A stretch of DNA of 64,000 nt from Rosistilla oblonga. GTDB taxonomy: Bacteria > Planctomycetota > Planctomycetia > Pirellulales > Pirellulaceae. Position 1 is the first letter of the stretch, and each line of letters opens with the position of its first letter. The stretch is taken from NCBI RefSeq assembly GCF_007751715.1, contig NZ_CP036292.1:682001-746000 (forward strand). The letters run 5' to 3'. Of the stretch, positions 20,461-28,118 are shown piece by piece. The translations under genes and the position numbers were made by a program. The notes below the pieces were generated by a model, which saw only the letters and a program-made list of their open reading frames with translations, was not told the DNA's origin and ran no database searches.

Positions 20461-20954
20461 TGCACCACGTCTCCTAACGTTAGTTCGACGTTTTTTGAAA
20501 CCTAGTTTTCACTCACACGGAAAGTGGCGGCCAAGGACACGGTCGGCGGACGAAGTCGCCGCCGATCAAGCCCTGATGGGCCGGCTAGCACTTTAGAGGT
20601 CAACATTCCAGGTGGAACGCCAACCCTCCGACTTCGTTCTGCTTGCACTGCCACTGACAGTCCCACCTAGGGATGGTGAGACCAGTGAGTTCAATTTTGT
20701 TCAGGTTCTAGACCAGCTCAGACCATCCACTAGTCTGATATTCGCACTGGCCTTAGTTGTCGTCTCAGGCGGCCTCAACGCGAGGTAAGGCACTGGACTC
20801 GTAACACGTCACTTACCGTATCGACCCGGAGATCGGGTTCTCTTGACATCGGAATGGTAATTTCGGCAGGATGCTGAAGTTGGGCGGATGCGTAAAGAAT
20901 GCCGGTTTGACGACTTTTTCTGACCGTATCGGTTATCGCATGGAAATGCGTCGG
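20461..20954. promoter_or_regulatory. Long structured intergenic region upstream of the Cys-rich gene
   Basis: About 500 bp without a convincing gene. It contains several inverted repeats: CCAGGTGG (20608) with CCACCTAGG (20663), GGATGGT (20671) with ACCATCC (20722), and a GGCGGAC/GTC.GCCGCC hairpin near 20548. TTGACA at 20843-20848 has no good -10. It may contain the 5' leader of the Cys-rich gene or a small RNA. No known RNA family was recognised. Confidence 0.4.
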
Positions 20955-20993
20955 CGGTACGTATAAAATGCGTTCGGTACGTTAAATAGCGTT
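20955..20993 (+). repeat. Tandem 20-bp direct repeat in the cupin promoter region
   Basis: Two adjacent copies of CGGTACGT.TAAA.TGCGTT-like sequence (20955-20974 and 20975-20993) lie about 40-75 bp before the cupin ATG. The first copy includes TATAAA, a possible -10. Such an arrangement is typical of an operator or overlapping promoter elements. Confidence 0.45.
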
Positions 20994-21031
20994 CACGTTT
21001 GCCCCACCTCCAACCGCGCATAGACTCTCCC

Positions 21032-21388
21032 ATGCCAAAAGCCCCTGCCTTTGTGGTGGCTCATCTGCCCGATTTGCCTGGCACCCCCTGTCCGTGTGGT
21101 ACGGCGCGTCGTGCATTTGCGGAGGTCGAGTCGTTTCCGGCAACTGTCCACCTCACCGAAATCGCTGCAACCGCCAAAGTCCACTACCATAAGACCTTGA
21201 CTGAAACGTATGTCGTCCAAGAATGCGACGACGACGCCTTCATCGAACTCGACGGCCAAGCCCACCCGGTCCGTCCCGGCACAGCGATCTTGATTTCCCC
21301 TGGCACCCGCCATCGCGCGGTCGGCAAGATGAAGGTCATCATCTTCTGTACTCCCAAGTTTGATCCCAACGACGAATGGTTTGACTGA
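21032..21388 (+). CDS. Cupin-domain protein
   Basis: Small single-domain cupin (118 aa from the ATG at 21032; a TTG 33 bp upstream is in frame but less likely). Cupin motif 1 is KVHYHKTLTETYVVQE with its metal-binding HxH and Glu, and motif 2 is PGTAILISPGTRHRAVG. A PCPCGTARR segment lies near the N-terminus. The fold usually binds a divalent metal and may be an isomerase, dioxygenase or sugar-binding protein; the substrate cannot be deduced. It is a single gene. Confidence 0.85.
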   Translation: MPKAPAFVVAHLPDLPGTPCPCGTARRAFAEVESFPATVHLTEIAATAKVHYHKTLTETYVVQECDDDAFIELDGQAHPVRPGTAILISPGTRHRAVGKMKVIIFCTPKFDPNDEWFD

Positions 21389-21496
21389 TGCCCCGCTGAT
21401 CAGGAGCGGAACTCTCGATTCGGCTGATTGGATGGATTCTTGTTTCGCAGTTTCAAAACACCCACCTAGGCTTCCAACAACACCAAGCTCTTAACA

Positions 21497-23722
21497 ATGA
21501 TGATGCGAACATACCTATTGATCCTCCCGACCCTTTTGCTCCTGGCAGGTGCTGCCTTCGGGCAAGCCCCCAAAGCCGCGGATTGGAGCTATTGGCGGGG
21601 CCCCAATTACAACGGAACCAGTTCGGCGACCGGATTGCCGGCGACCTGGGATCCCGATGGAGGCGAGGGCAGCAATCTGAAATGGCACCGCGATGACCTC
21701 GCCGGCCGCAGCACCCCCGTCGCGATGGACGGCAAGCTGTACCTGATCACCCGCGCCGATCCCGGCACCGAGATCGAAGGCGAACGCGTCGTTTGCATCG
21801 ATGCCGCAACGGGCGAGACGGTTTGGGAACACAAGTTTAACGTCTGGATGTCAGATGTCCCCGACACCCGCGTCGGTTGGGCCAGCGTTGTCGCCGATCC
21901 GGAAACCGGCAACGTCTATGCGTTGGGCGTCTGCGACATCTTTATGTGTCTCGATGGAAAGACGGGCGAGGAGAAGTGGAGCGTTCCGCTGCACGAGTTC
22001 CTCGGAATGTTGAGCACCTACGGCGGACGAACCAACTTTCCGATCATCCACGAAGACCTGGTGATCATCAGCGGCATCATCATTAACTGGGGCGATGCGG
22101 CTAAGCCAAACCATCGCTTCCTGGCGATGGACAAGCGAACCGGCGAAATCGTTTGGTTCAGCCCAACCCGCGATCTCCCCGACGACACCTCGTACAGCGC
22201 TCCGAGCCTGGCGGTTATCAACGGTCAATTGCAGATGGTCGTCGGCGGTGGCGATGGTGCGGTCTGGGGTTTCCAGCCTCGCACCGGCAAGACGTTGTGG
22301 AACTACCAGTTCTCGCGTCGCGGTCTGTTTGCGACTCCATTGGTTGTTGGCAACCGTGTCTATGCCGGCCATGGTGAAGAAAATATGGAAGGGACCTCGA
22401 TGGGCGCTCTAGCGGCGATCGAGATCGAAGGTACCGGTTCGGATACCAAGGCCAAAGAGCTTTGGAAGATGGAGGGGCTGATCCTCAATCGCAGTTCACC
22501 ACTGGTGATCGGCGACCGACTGTACATTGTCGATGATCGCTGCAAGTTGTGGGTCGTCGACGCCAAGACGGGCGAAATGATTCAAGAGCGTGTTGCTCTG
22601 GGCGACCGCAAGCAATGGGCCAGCCTGGTCTACGCCGACGGTCGGATCTACGCAGTCACCGAAAACGGCCGCTGGGCCTTTATGGAACTCTCCGACGCGG
22701 GAGTCGACATCACCGACAAGGGCCGGATCAGCAATGAAGCCTTCTACGCTTCGCCGATCGTTTACGATGGCGCGATCTATTTTGTTGGCACCTCGGGGAT
22801 CTATTGTATCGCTGACGAGAAAGCGAAGCCGGGCGTAGCGCCAGCTCCCGAAGCTGCCAAAGAGATGGCTAACGACGACAAGACGCCGGCTTGGGTTCAA
22901 GTTGTCCCCGCCGAAGCGATCGTTCGTCCGGGCGAGAAGATCGATTACAAAGTGCGTCTGTTCAACCAGAACGGCCAGTTCATCGAAGAGGCATCCGATC
23001 CGAAGCTGACCGTTGTCGGTGGTGGTTCGGTCGATGGAACGACATTTGACGCCGCCGACCAAAACGGTTCGCACTACGCGGCGACCGTGACCGCAACGGT
23101 TGGCGATCTGCAGGGCAGCTCGCGAGTTCGCGTGGTCCCTGCCCTACCCTGGAAGTTCACCTTCGACGAACTCGACGACGCCCCGGTCACTTGGGTCGGC
23201 GCTCGCTACCGCCACGTGATCCGCGAAGTCGACGGATCGCCAGCTTTGGTCAAGGTCTCGACGATTCCTAAGGGAGCTCGCAGTCGCGGTTGGATGGGAC
23301 ATTGGGATCTCGCCAACTACACGATCTCCGCCGATGTCAAAGGCCAGCAGGTCGGAACCCAGTTGCCCGATATCGGGTTGACGGCGATGGGCTACGCCTT
23401 GGATTTGCAAGGCAACAGCCAGAAGCTGCAGATTCGCACCTGGTACGCTCAACTGCGGATGGCCAAAACGGTTCCATTCGAATGGAAGGCCGACGTTTGG
23501 TACCGGATGAAATTGCAAGCTGGCATCGAAGAGCAGGATGGCAAGAAGGTCGCCGTCTTGAAGGGGAAAGTTTGGCCTCGCGATGACAAGGAACCAAGCG
23601 AATGGACGGTCACCGCGGTCGATCATTCGCCAAATCTCTCGGGCAGTCCTGGTCTGTACGGGAACGCCAAAGTCTGCGAGTTGTACTTGGATAACATCGA
23701 AGTCACCGCAAACGAACAGTAA
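21497..23722 (+). CDS. Secreted PQQ-like beta-propeller protein with C-terminal lectin-like domain
   Basis: A 741-aa protein with a cleavable signal peptide (ends near AAFGQA). Residues about 25-450 form a beta-propeller of PQQ-binding-like (BamB-type) blades with repeated D..TG...W units (CIDAATGETVWEH, CLDGKTGEEKW, VVDAKTGEM). A short Ig-like linker (about 470-560) follows, then a C-terminal concanavalin A-like domain (about 560-735) containing ISADVKGQQ and LYLDNIEV. In planctomycetes such proteins are abundant in the periplasm or on the surface, with mostly unknown ligands. Ligand residues for PQQ itself were not verified. The next gene, 12 bp or more downstream, encodes a second propeller, so co-transcription is likely. 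Confidence 0.88.
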   Translation: MMMRTYLLILPTLLLLAGAAFGQAPKAADWSYWRGPNYNGTSSATGLPATWDPDGGEGSNLKWHRDDLAGRSTPVAMDGKLYLITRADPGTEIEGERVVCIDAATGETVWEHKFNVWMSDVPDTRVGWASVVADPETGNVYALGVCDIFMCLDGKTGEEKWSVPLHEFLGMLSTYGGRTNFPIIHEDLVIISGIIINWGDAAKPNHRFLAMDKRTGEIVWFSPTRDLPDDTSYSAPSLAVINGQLQMVVGGGDGAVWGFQPRTGKTLWNYQFSRRGLFATPLVVGNRVYAGHGEENMEGTSMGALAAIEIEGTGSDTKAKELWKMEGLILNRSSPLVIGDRLYIVDDRCKLWVVDAKTGEMIQERVALGDRKQWASLVYADGRIYAVTENGRWAFMELSDAGVDITDKGRISNEAFYASPIVYDGAIYFVGTSGIYCIADEKAKPGVAPAPEAAKEMANDDKTPAWVQVVPAEAIVRPGEKIDYKVRLFNQNGQFIEEASDPKLTVVGGGSVDGTTFDAADQNGSHYAATVTATVGDLQGSSRVRVVPALPWKFTFDELDDAPVTWVGARYRHVIREVDGSPALVKVSTIPKGARSRGWMGHWDLANYTISADVKGQQVGTQLPDIGLTAMGYALDLQGNSQKLQIRTWYAQLRMAKTVPFEWKADVWYRMKLQAGIEEQDGKKVAVLKGKVWPRDDKEPSEWTVTAVDHSPNLSGSPGLYGNAKVCELYLDNIEVTANEQ

Positions 23723-23860
23723 TCCGCGGCGGCCATGATCCCGCCCATTGATCCCCTGTTTGCCGAGCACTGCAGGCAGGGGGCGTTCACGACGGGCAAA
23801 GTGTCCGTCTCACCGAACCTTTCTGGAAAACAAAATACCTCCGCCCCACGGCTCAAAAAA

Positions 23861-26152
23861 ATGAACAGTGAAATTAAAACTTGGTGCATGCTGACACTGG
23901 CTGTCATCAGTGGCAGTTTTGCCGCAACGTCGATGAGTGGTTGTCGCAAGCCGACCGATCCAGCTGGGGTCTCTAGCAACACGACAGCGGACGACAGCAA
24001 CGTGACCGCCGCCGACAGCAACGTGACGGCTGCGGAGACACCGATCGCGGCGGCCGACGACAACGAGGCCACTGCTGAAATGCAGTTGAAGGCTGTCGAC
24101 ACTCCTGTCGCCGCAAAACCTGCTGCGGCCGAAGTCAAAGAAACGCCGGTTGCTGAAGTTAAGGAAGCACCAGCGGCTGAACCAAAAGAAGCACCCGTGG
24201 CTGAAGCCAAGGAAGAGCCAGCGGTCAAGCTTGCTGCTGCACCGAAGGCGACCAAGACCGCTGCCGCACCGGCTGGCAAGAGCGACGATCCTGCCGCCGT
24301 TCTCGAAGCGGGTGGCGATTGGCCGCAGTGGGCCGGAACGCGTCTGCGTAACAACACTCCCAACGTCAAGGGAATCGCGAAGTCATGGAACATTGGCAAG
24401 TTCGATCGCCGGACCGGTGAATGGGACGGCACCAATGCCGAGAACATCAAGTGGTTCGCGAAATTGGGCAGCCAAACCTACGGCAACCCCGTCGTCGCCG
24501 GTGGCCGCGTCTTTTGCGGTACCAACAACAGCGGTGGCTACCTGAAGCGTTATCCCGGTGACATCGACCTCGGATGTTTGATCTGTTTCGACGAAGAGAC
24601 GGGTGAATTTCTGTGGCAGCACAGCAGCGAAAAACTGATCACCGGCCGCGTCCACGACTGGCCGCTGCAAGGTATCTGTTGTGCTCCGTTGGTCGAAGGC
24701 GATCGCTTGTGGTTCGTCACCAGCCGCGGCGAAGTCCGCTGCTTGGACACCAAGGGGTTTCATGACGGCAGCGACGATGGCGAAGTCAAGGGCGAGCGGG
24801 GACGCGTCGCCGATCTGCCTGTTGCCAAGCCCGAATTTAAAGAGGCCGTTGCCGGACTCGACAAGGGTGAGCTGACGCAAGCTCTGTTGGATCTGTTGAC
24901 CGAACATGGCGAACCGATCGAAGGAACCGCCGAAGTCACAACCGTTGCCGCTGGCAAGAAGTGGTCGATCAAAGCGACGATCGACGGCGCTGCTCGCGAT
25001 CTCGAAGCTGTGGTTGCCGGCCCGCGTTTGAGCGTCTTCAAGACGATCACCGCCGACGACAAGGAAGAGGCTGACGTGTTGTGGGTTTACAACATGATGG
25101 AAGAACTGGGGATCAGCCAGCACAATATGTGCAGCTGCTCGGTCACCAGCTACGGCGACCTGTTGTTCGTCAACACCAGCAACGGTGTCGATGAATCGCA
25201 CATCGTCCTCCCCTCCCCCGACGCGCCAAGCTTCATCTGCATGAACAAGAACACCGGCGAGGTTTTGTGGACCGACAAGTCGCCTGGAACGAACATCGTT
25301 CACGGCCAATGGTCCAGCCCAACCGTGGCGGAACTCGGTGGCGTCGTCCAAGCGATCTTTGCTGGCGGCGACGGCTGGGTCTACAGCTTCAAAGCTGATC
25401 AGGGTGGCGATGGCAATCCTGAACTGCTGTGGAAGTTTGACGCCAACCCTAAGACTTCGAAGTGGATCTTGGGCGGAGCCGGAACGCGTAACAACATCAT
25501 CGCCACGCCCGTCGTTCACGACGGTCTGGTCTACGTCGCTGTCGGTCAGGATCCCGAGCACGGCGAAGGCCAAGGTCACCTGTGGTGTATCGATCCGACC
25601 AAGCGCGGCGACATCAGTTCGGAATTGGCGATGAAGATCGAAGGCGACAAGCGTGTGCCGATTCCGCATCGTCGTTTGCAAGCTGTTATCGAAGAGGATG
25701 GCGAAGTTGCGATCGATAACCCGAACTCGGGCGTCGTTTGGCACTACGCATCGTTCGATCAGAACGGCGACGGCGAGATCGACTTTGAAGAAGAGATGCA
25801 CCGCAGCTGTGGTACCGTGGCGATCCAAGGCGATCTGCTGTACGTGGCCGATTTCTCGGGCATGTTGCACTGCTTGGATCCTAAGGGCTCCGAAAATGGC
25901 GAGCCGATCGTCCACTTCACCTACGACATGCTGGCTCAAGCTTGGGGCAGCCCGTTGATCGCCGATGGCCATGTTTACATCGGTGACGAAGACGGCGACG
26001 TGGCGATCTTCGAGCTCGGCAAGGACAACAAGGAACCGATCGATGAGATCAACATGGGAACCAGCGTCTACAGCACGCCGATCGCTGCCAATGGCGTGAT
26101 CTATATCAGCACGAAGGACAAGCTGTTTGCGATCGCTCCGCCAAAGGAATAA
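23861..26152 (+). CDS. PQQ-like beta-propeller lipoprotein with EF-hand motif
   Basis: The ATG at 23861 gives an N-terminus with a hydrophobic segment and a lipobox (TSMSGC), so it is a probable lipoprotein of 763 aa. The frame is open 42 codons further upstream, but that extension would bury the signal. Residues about 30-140 form an Ala/Glu/Pro/Lys-rich linker built from repeated AEVKE.P units. The rest is a beta-propeller with PQQ-like blades (CFDEETGEFLWQH, CMNKNTGEVLWTD). One loop near residue 635 carries DQNGDGEIDFEEE, a canonical EF-hand calcium loop. It ends with an intrinsic terminator. The function is unknown; the close pairing with the upstream propeller suggests a shared job. Confidence 0.87.
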   Translation: MNSEIKTWCMLTLAVISGSFAATSMSGCRKPTDPAGVSSNTTADDSNVTAADSNVTAAETPIAAADDNEATAEMQLKAVDTPVAAKPAAAEVKETPVAEVKEAPAAEPKEAPVAEAKEEPAVKLAAAPKATKTAAAPAGKSDDPAAVLEAGGDWPQWAGTRLRNNTPNVKGIAKSWNIGKFDRRTGEWDGTNAENIKWFAKLGSQTYGNPVVAGGRVFCGTNNSGGYLKRYPGDIDLGCLICFDEETGEFLWQHSSEKLITGRVHDWPLQGICCAPLVEGDRLWFVTSRGEVRCLDTKGFHDGSDDGEVKGERGRVADLPVAKPEFKEAVAGLDKGELTQALLDLLTEHGEPIEGTAEVTTVAAGKKWSIKATIDGAARDLEAVVAGPRLSVFKTITADDKEEADVLWVYNMMEELGISQHNMCSCSVTSYGDLLFVNTSNGVDESHIVLPSPDAPSFICMNKNTGEVLWTDKSPGTNIVHGQWSSPTVAELGGVVQAIFAGGDGWVYSFKADQGGDGNPELLWKFDANPKTSKWILGGAGTRNNIIATPVVHDGLVYVAVGQDPEHGEGQGHLWCIDPTKRGDISSELAMKIEGDKRVPIPHRRLQAVIEEDGEVAIDNPNSGVVWHYASFDQNGDGEIDFEEEMHRSCGTVAIQGDLLYVADFSGMLHCLDPKGSENGEPIVHFTYDMLAQAWGSPLIADGHVYIGDEDGDVAIFELGKDNKEPIDEINMGTSVYSTPIAANGVIYISTKDKLFAIAPPKE

Positions 26153-26182
26153 AGCGGCAGCTTTCGACAGTTAATCCCGCAC

Positions 26183-26210
26183 AACCCGGCTGCTCGCAGC
26201 CGGGTTTTTT
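26183..26210 (+). terminator. Intrinsic terminator after the propeller pair
   Basis: An 11-bp stem (AACCCGGCTGC with GCAGCCGGGTT) with a 2-nt loop runs directly into six T. It lies 30 bp after the stop of the second propeller gene. Confidence 0.9.
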
Positions 26211-26261
26211 CGTGGCGAATGCTTCTCTGGGGCTGGCTTTGCCGTGGACAACATGCCCATC

Positions 26262-26354
26262 GATGCAAAGAATACATTGCACCGGTGCCTGTTTAAAATC
26301 GTCAGACGATCGACAGCCGGCATTTTCAGCTTGGGATGCAAGCAATACATTGCA
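26262..26354 (+). promoter_or_regulatory. Pair of dyad sites TGCAA-N8-TTGCA upstream of the receiver/panD genes
   Basis: Two nearly identical 20-mers (26262-26281 and 26335-26354, two differences) each contain the inverted repeat TGCAA-N8-TTGCA. Their start-to-start distance is 73 bp, close to seven helical turns. They lie 50-140 bp before the receiver-like gene, as expected for a pair of operators bound by a dimeric regulator. Confidence 0.45.
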
Positions 26355-26402
26355 TGCTCGTCGGTTGGATAACCTCCCCCCTGCCCTGGAATCTCGCACA
26401 TC

Positions 26403-26771
26403 ATGCAGACCGTTCTCGATATTGGAAACTGTAGCCCGGATCATTCCGCGATCCGAACGCTGATCGAAGGCAACTTCGACGCTCGTGTGGTGCAGGCCCA
26501 TGGAGCGGCTGATGCGATGGAGATCCTGGGCCGCCAGGAGGTCGCGTTGATCACCGTCAATCGTAAGCTGGATCGCGATTACAGCGACGGGATGGAGATC
26601 ATTCGGCAACTGAAAAACGACCCGAAGACCCAAGCGATCCCCGTGATGTTGATTACCAATTTTCCCGAACATCAAGACGCGGCGATGGCGATCGGCGCCG
26701 AGCGTGGTTTTGGAAAGTTGCAGTTGCGAGCCGCCGAGACGAAACAATCGCTGGCCGCATTTCTATCGTAG
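26403..26771 (+). CDS. Receiver-like protein lacking the phospho-acceptor Asp
   Basis: A stand-alone 122-aa CheY-like fold. The sequence follows receiver topology: VLDIGNCSPDHSAIRTLI at the start, the beta-3 strand ALITVNRKL, DGMEIIRQLKNDP, then IPVMLITNF with the switch Thr and GFGKLQL with the conserved Lys. At the beta-3 phosphorylation position there is Asn (about residue 53) instead of Asp, and the acidic pocket at beta-1 is reduced to one Asp (VLDIG). It is therefore probably a pseudo-receiver that signals by binding rather than phosphorylation. It is followed 15 bp later by panD, with a pair of dyad sites upstream. No output domain is present. Confidence 0.75.
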   Translation: MQTVLDIGNCSPDHSAIRTLIEGNFDARVVQAHGAADAMEILGRQEVALITVNRKLDRDYSDGMEIIRQLKNDPKTQAIPVMLITNFPEHQDAAMAIGAERGFGKLQLRAAETKQSLAAFLS

Positions 26772-26786
26772 GACTATTGACTCGCC

Positions 26787-27191
26787 ATGCCATTTCGCAA
26801 ACTTCTCAGTGCCAAGATTCATCGCGCGACCGTCACGGGAGCCGATCTGGAATACGAAGGCAGCATCACGATTCCGCCGGAGTTGATGGAAGCCGCCGGG
26901 ATCGTTCCCTATGAATCGATCCAGATCTGGAACGTGACGCGCGGTTCGCGATTGGAAACCTACGCGATCGAAGGCGTTCGCGGTTCGAGCGATATCTGTG
27001 CCAACGGTGCCGCGGCGCACCACGTCTATCCCGGCGACAAAGTCATCCTGGCCACCTTCGCCTTCTACGATCGCGACGATGCCGCAACGCATTGCCCGCG
27101 GCTGATCTTTGTCGACGATCACAACCAGATCAAACACGAAGGCCCCGAGATCGCCGGCCCCCAACGCCGCGCCGAACCCGCCGGATCGTAA
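26787..27191 (+). CDS. panD: Aspartate 1-decarboxylase
   Basis: Pyruvoyl-dependent enzyme that converts L-aspartate to beta-alanine for pantothenate and CoA synthesis. The 134-aa proenzyme has the family start (LLSAKIHRATVT), the self-cleavage site YEGSIT (Gly25-Ser26, where Ser becomes the pyruvoyl group), and the conserved NGAAAHHVYPGDKVI segment. Length is normal, with about 10 extra C-terminal residues. It is co-directional and 15 bp downstream of the receiver-like gene, probably in one operon. No other pan genes are nearby. A dense palindromic repeat cluster follows. Confidence 0.95.
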   Translation: MPFRKLLSAKIHRATVTGADLEYEGSITIPPELMEAAGIVPYESIQIWNVTRGSRLETYAIEGVRGSSDICANGAAAHHVYPGDKVILATFAFYDRDDAATHCPRLIFVDDHNQIKHEGPEIAGPQRRAEPAGS

Positions 27192-27229
27192 GCACGAGCC
27201 GCCGCAGCGATCTCAGCTCCAGGCACGAA

Positions 27230-28095
27230 GATCTTCAGGCCGGAGGCCGGCACACAACCTGCCGGCCGCGTAAGCCGCCGGTATCTGGGGGCTGCGAGGA
27301 TCATGTTCCGAGGCCGGAGGCCGACACAGGACCTGCCGGTGGTGTAAGCCACCGGTATGTACATCCAGCAAGGAAAGGCCAGCCCGGAGGGCGACGCATG
27401 GGATTCTACGTGTGTCGCCCTCCGGGCTTTGTTATGGCCGGCGAGTCTGGAACCGGTGGCTTGCACCACCGGCAGTTAATGTGTCGCCCTCCGGGCTCAG
27501 CCAAACGAACCGCCACAACCAGCTCCCCCCGTCGCCTCTCCAAGGCCGGAGGCCGGCACACGACCTACCGGTGGTGTAAGCCACCGGGATCTAGAGCCGC
27601 GCAAACATCTTCAGGCCGGAGGCCGACACAAGAACTGCCGGTGGTGTAAGCCACCGGTAGGCATCGCCCAGCAAGAAGAGACCAGCCCGGAGGGCGACAC
27701 ATGGGATTCTAATTGTGTCGCCCTCCGGGCTTTGTTGTGGCCGGCGAGCCTGGAACCGGTGGCTTACACCACCGGCAATGGATGTGCCGCCCTCCGGGCT
27801 CAGCCAAACGAACCGCCACAACCAGCTCCCCCCGTCGCCTCTTCAGGCCGGAGGCCGACACACGAACTGCTGGTGGTGTAAACCACCGGGGTCCAGAACC
27901 ACGCAGATGTCTTCAAGGCCGGAGGCCGGCACACGACCTGCCGGTGGTGTAAGCCACCGGGGTCCAGAACCGCGCAGATTTCTCAAGGCCGGAGGCCGGC
28001 ACACGACCTACCGGTGGTGTAAACCACCGGTAGGAATGGTCGAGCAAGAAAACAGCAGCCCGGAGGGCGACACATGCCCTGCCCTCCGGAACTGA
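27230..28095. repeat. Cluster of palindromic intergenic repeats (copy 1)
   Basis: About 870 bp made of alternating short units: GGCCGGAGGCCG-ACACA (seven copies), the perfect palindrome CCGGTGGTGTAAGCCACCGG and variants, and the pair CCCGGAGGGCGACACAT / GTGTCGCCCTCCGGGC followed by TTTGTTGTGGCCGGCGA. Units alternate in orientation, so the region can form many hairpins. A second cluster with the same units is at 33985-35030. Reading frames here are by-products of the repeats and are not annotated. Confidence 0.9.
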
Positions 28096-28118
28096 CTATC
28101 TGAAAGATTCGGCTCTGC

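Noticed and set aside
19339-20596. Plus-strand frames opposite the Cys-rich gene (Ala/Ser/Trp-rich and Gln/Ser-rich products)
   Set aside because: They are mirror products of the Cys-rich repeat DNA. The minus-strand frame has the signal peptide, ribosome binding site and terminator.
27092-28095. Several frames in the palindromic repeat clusters (also 33940-35120)
   Set aside because: They encode only the repeat units in different phases, have no ribosome binding sites and resemble no family.
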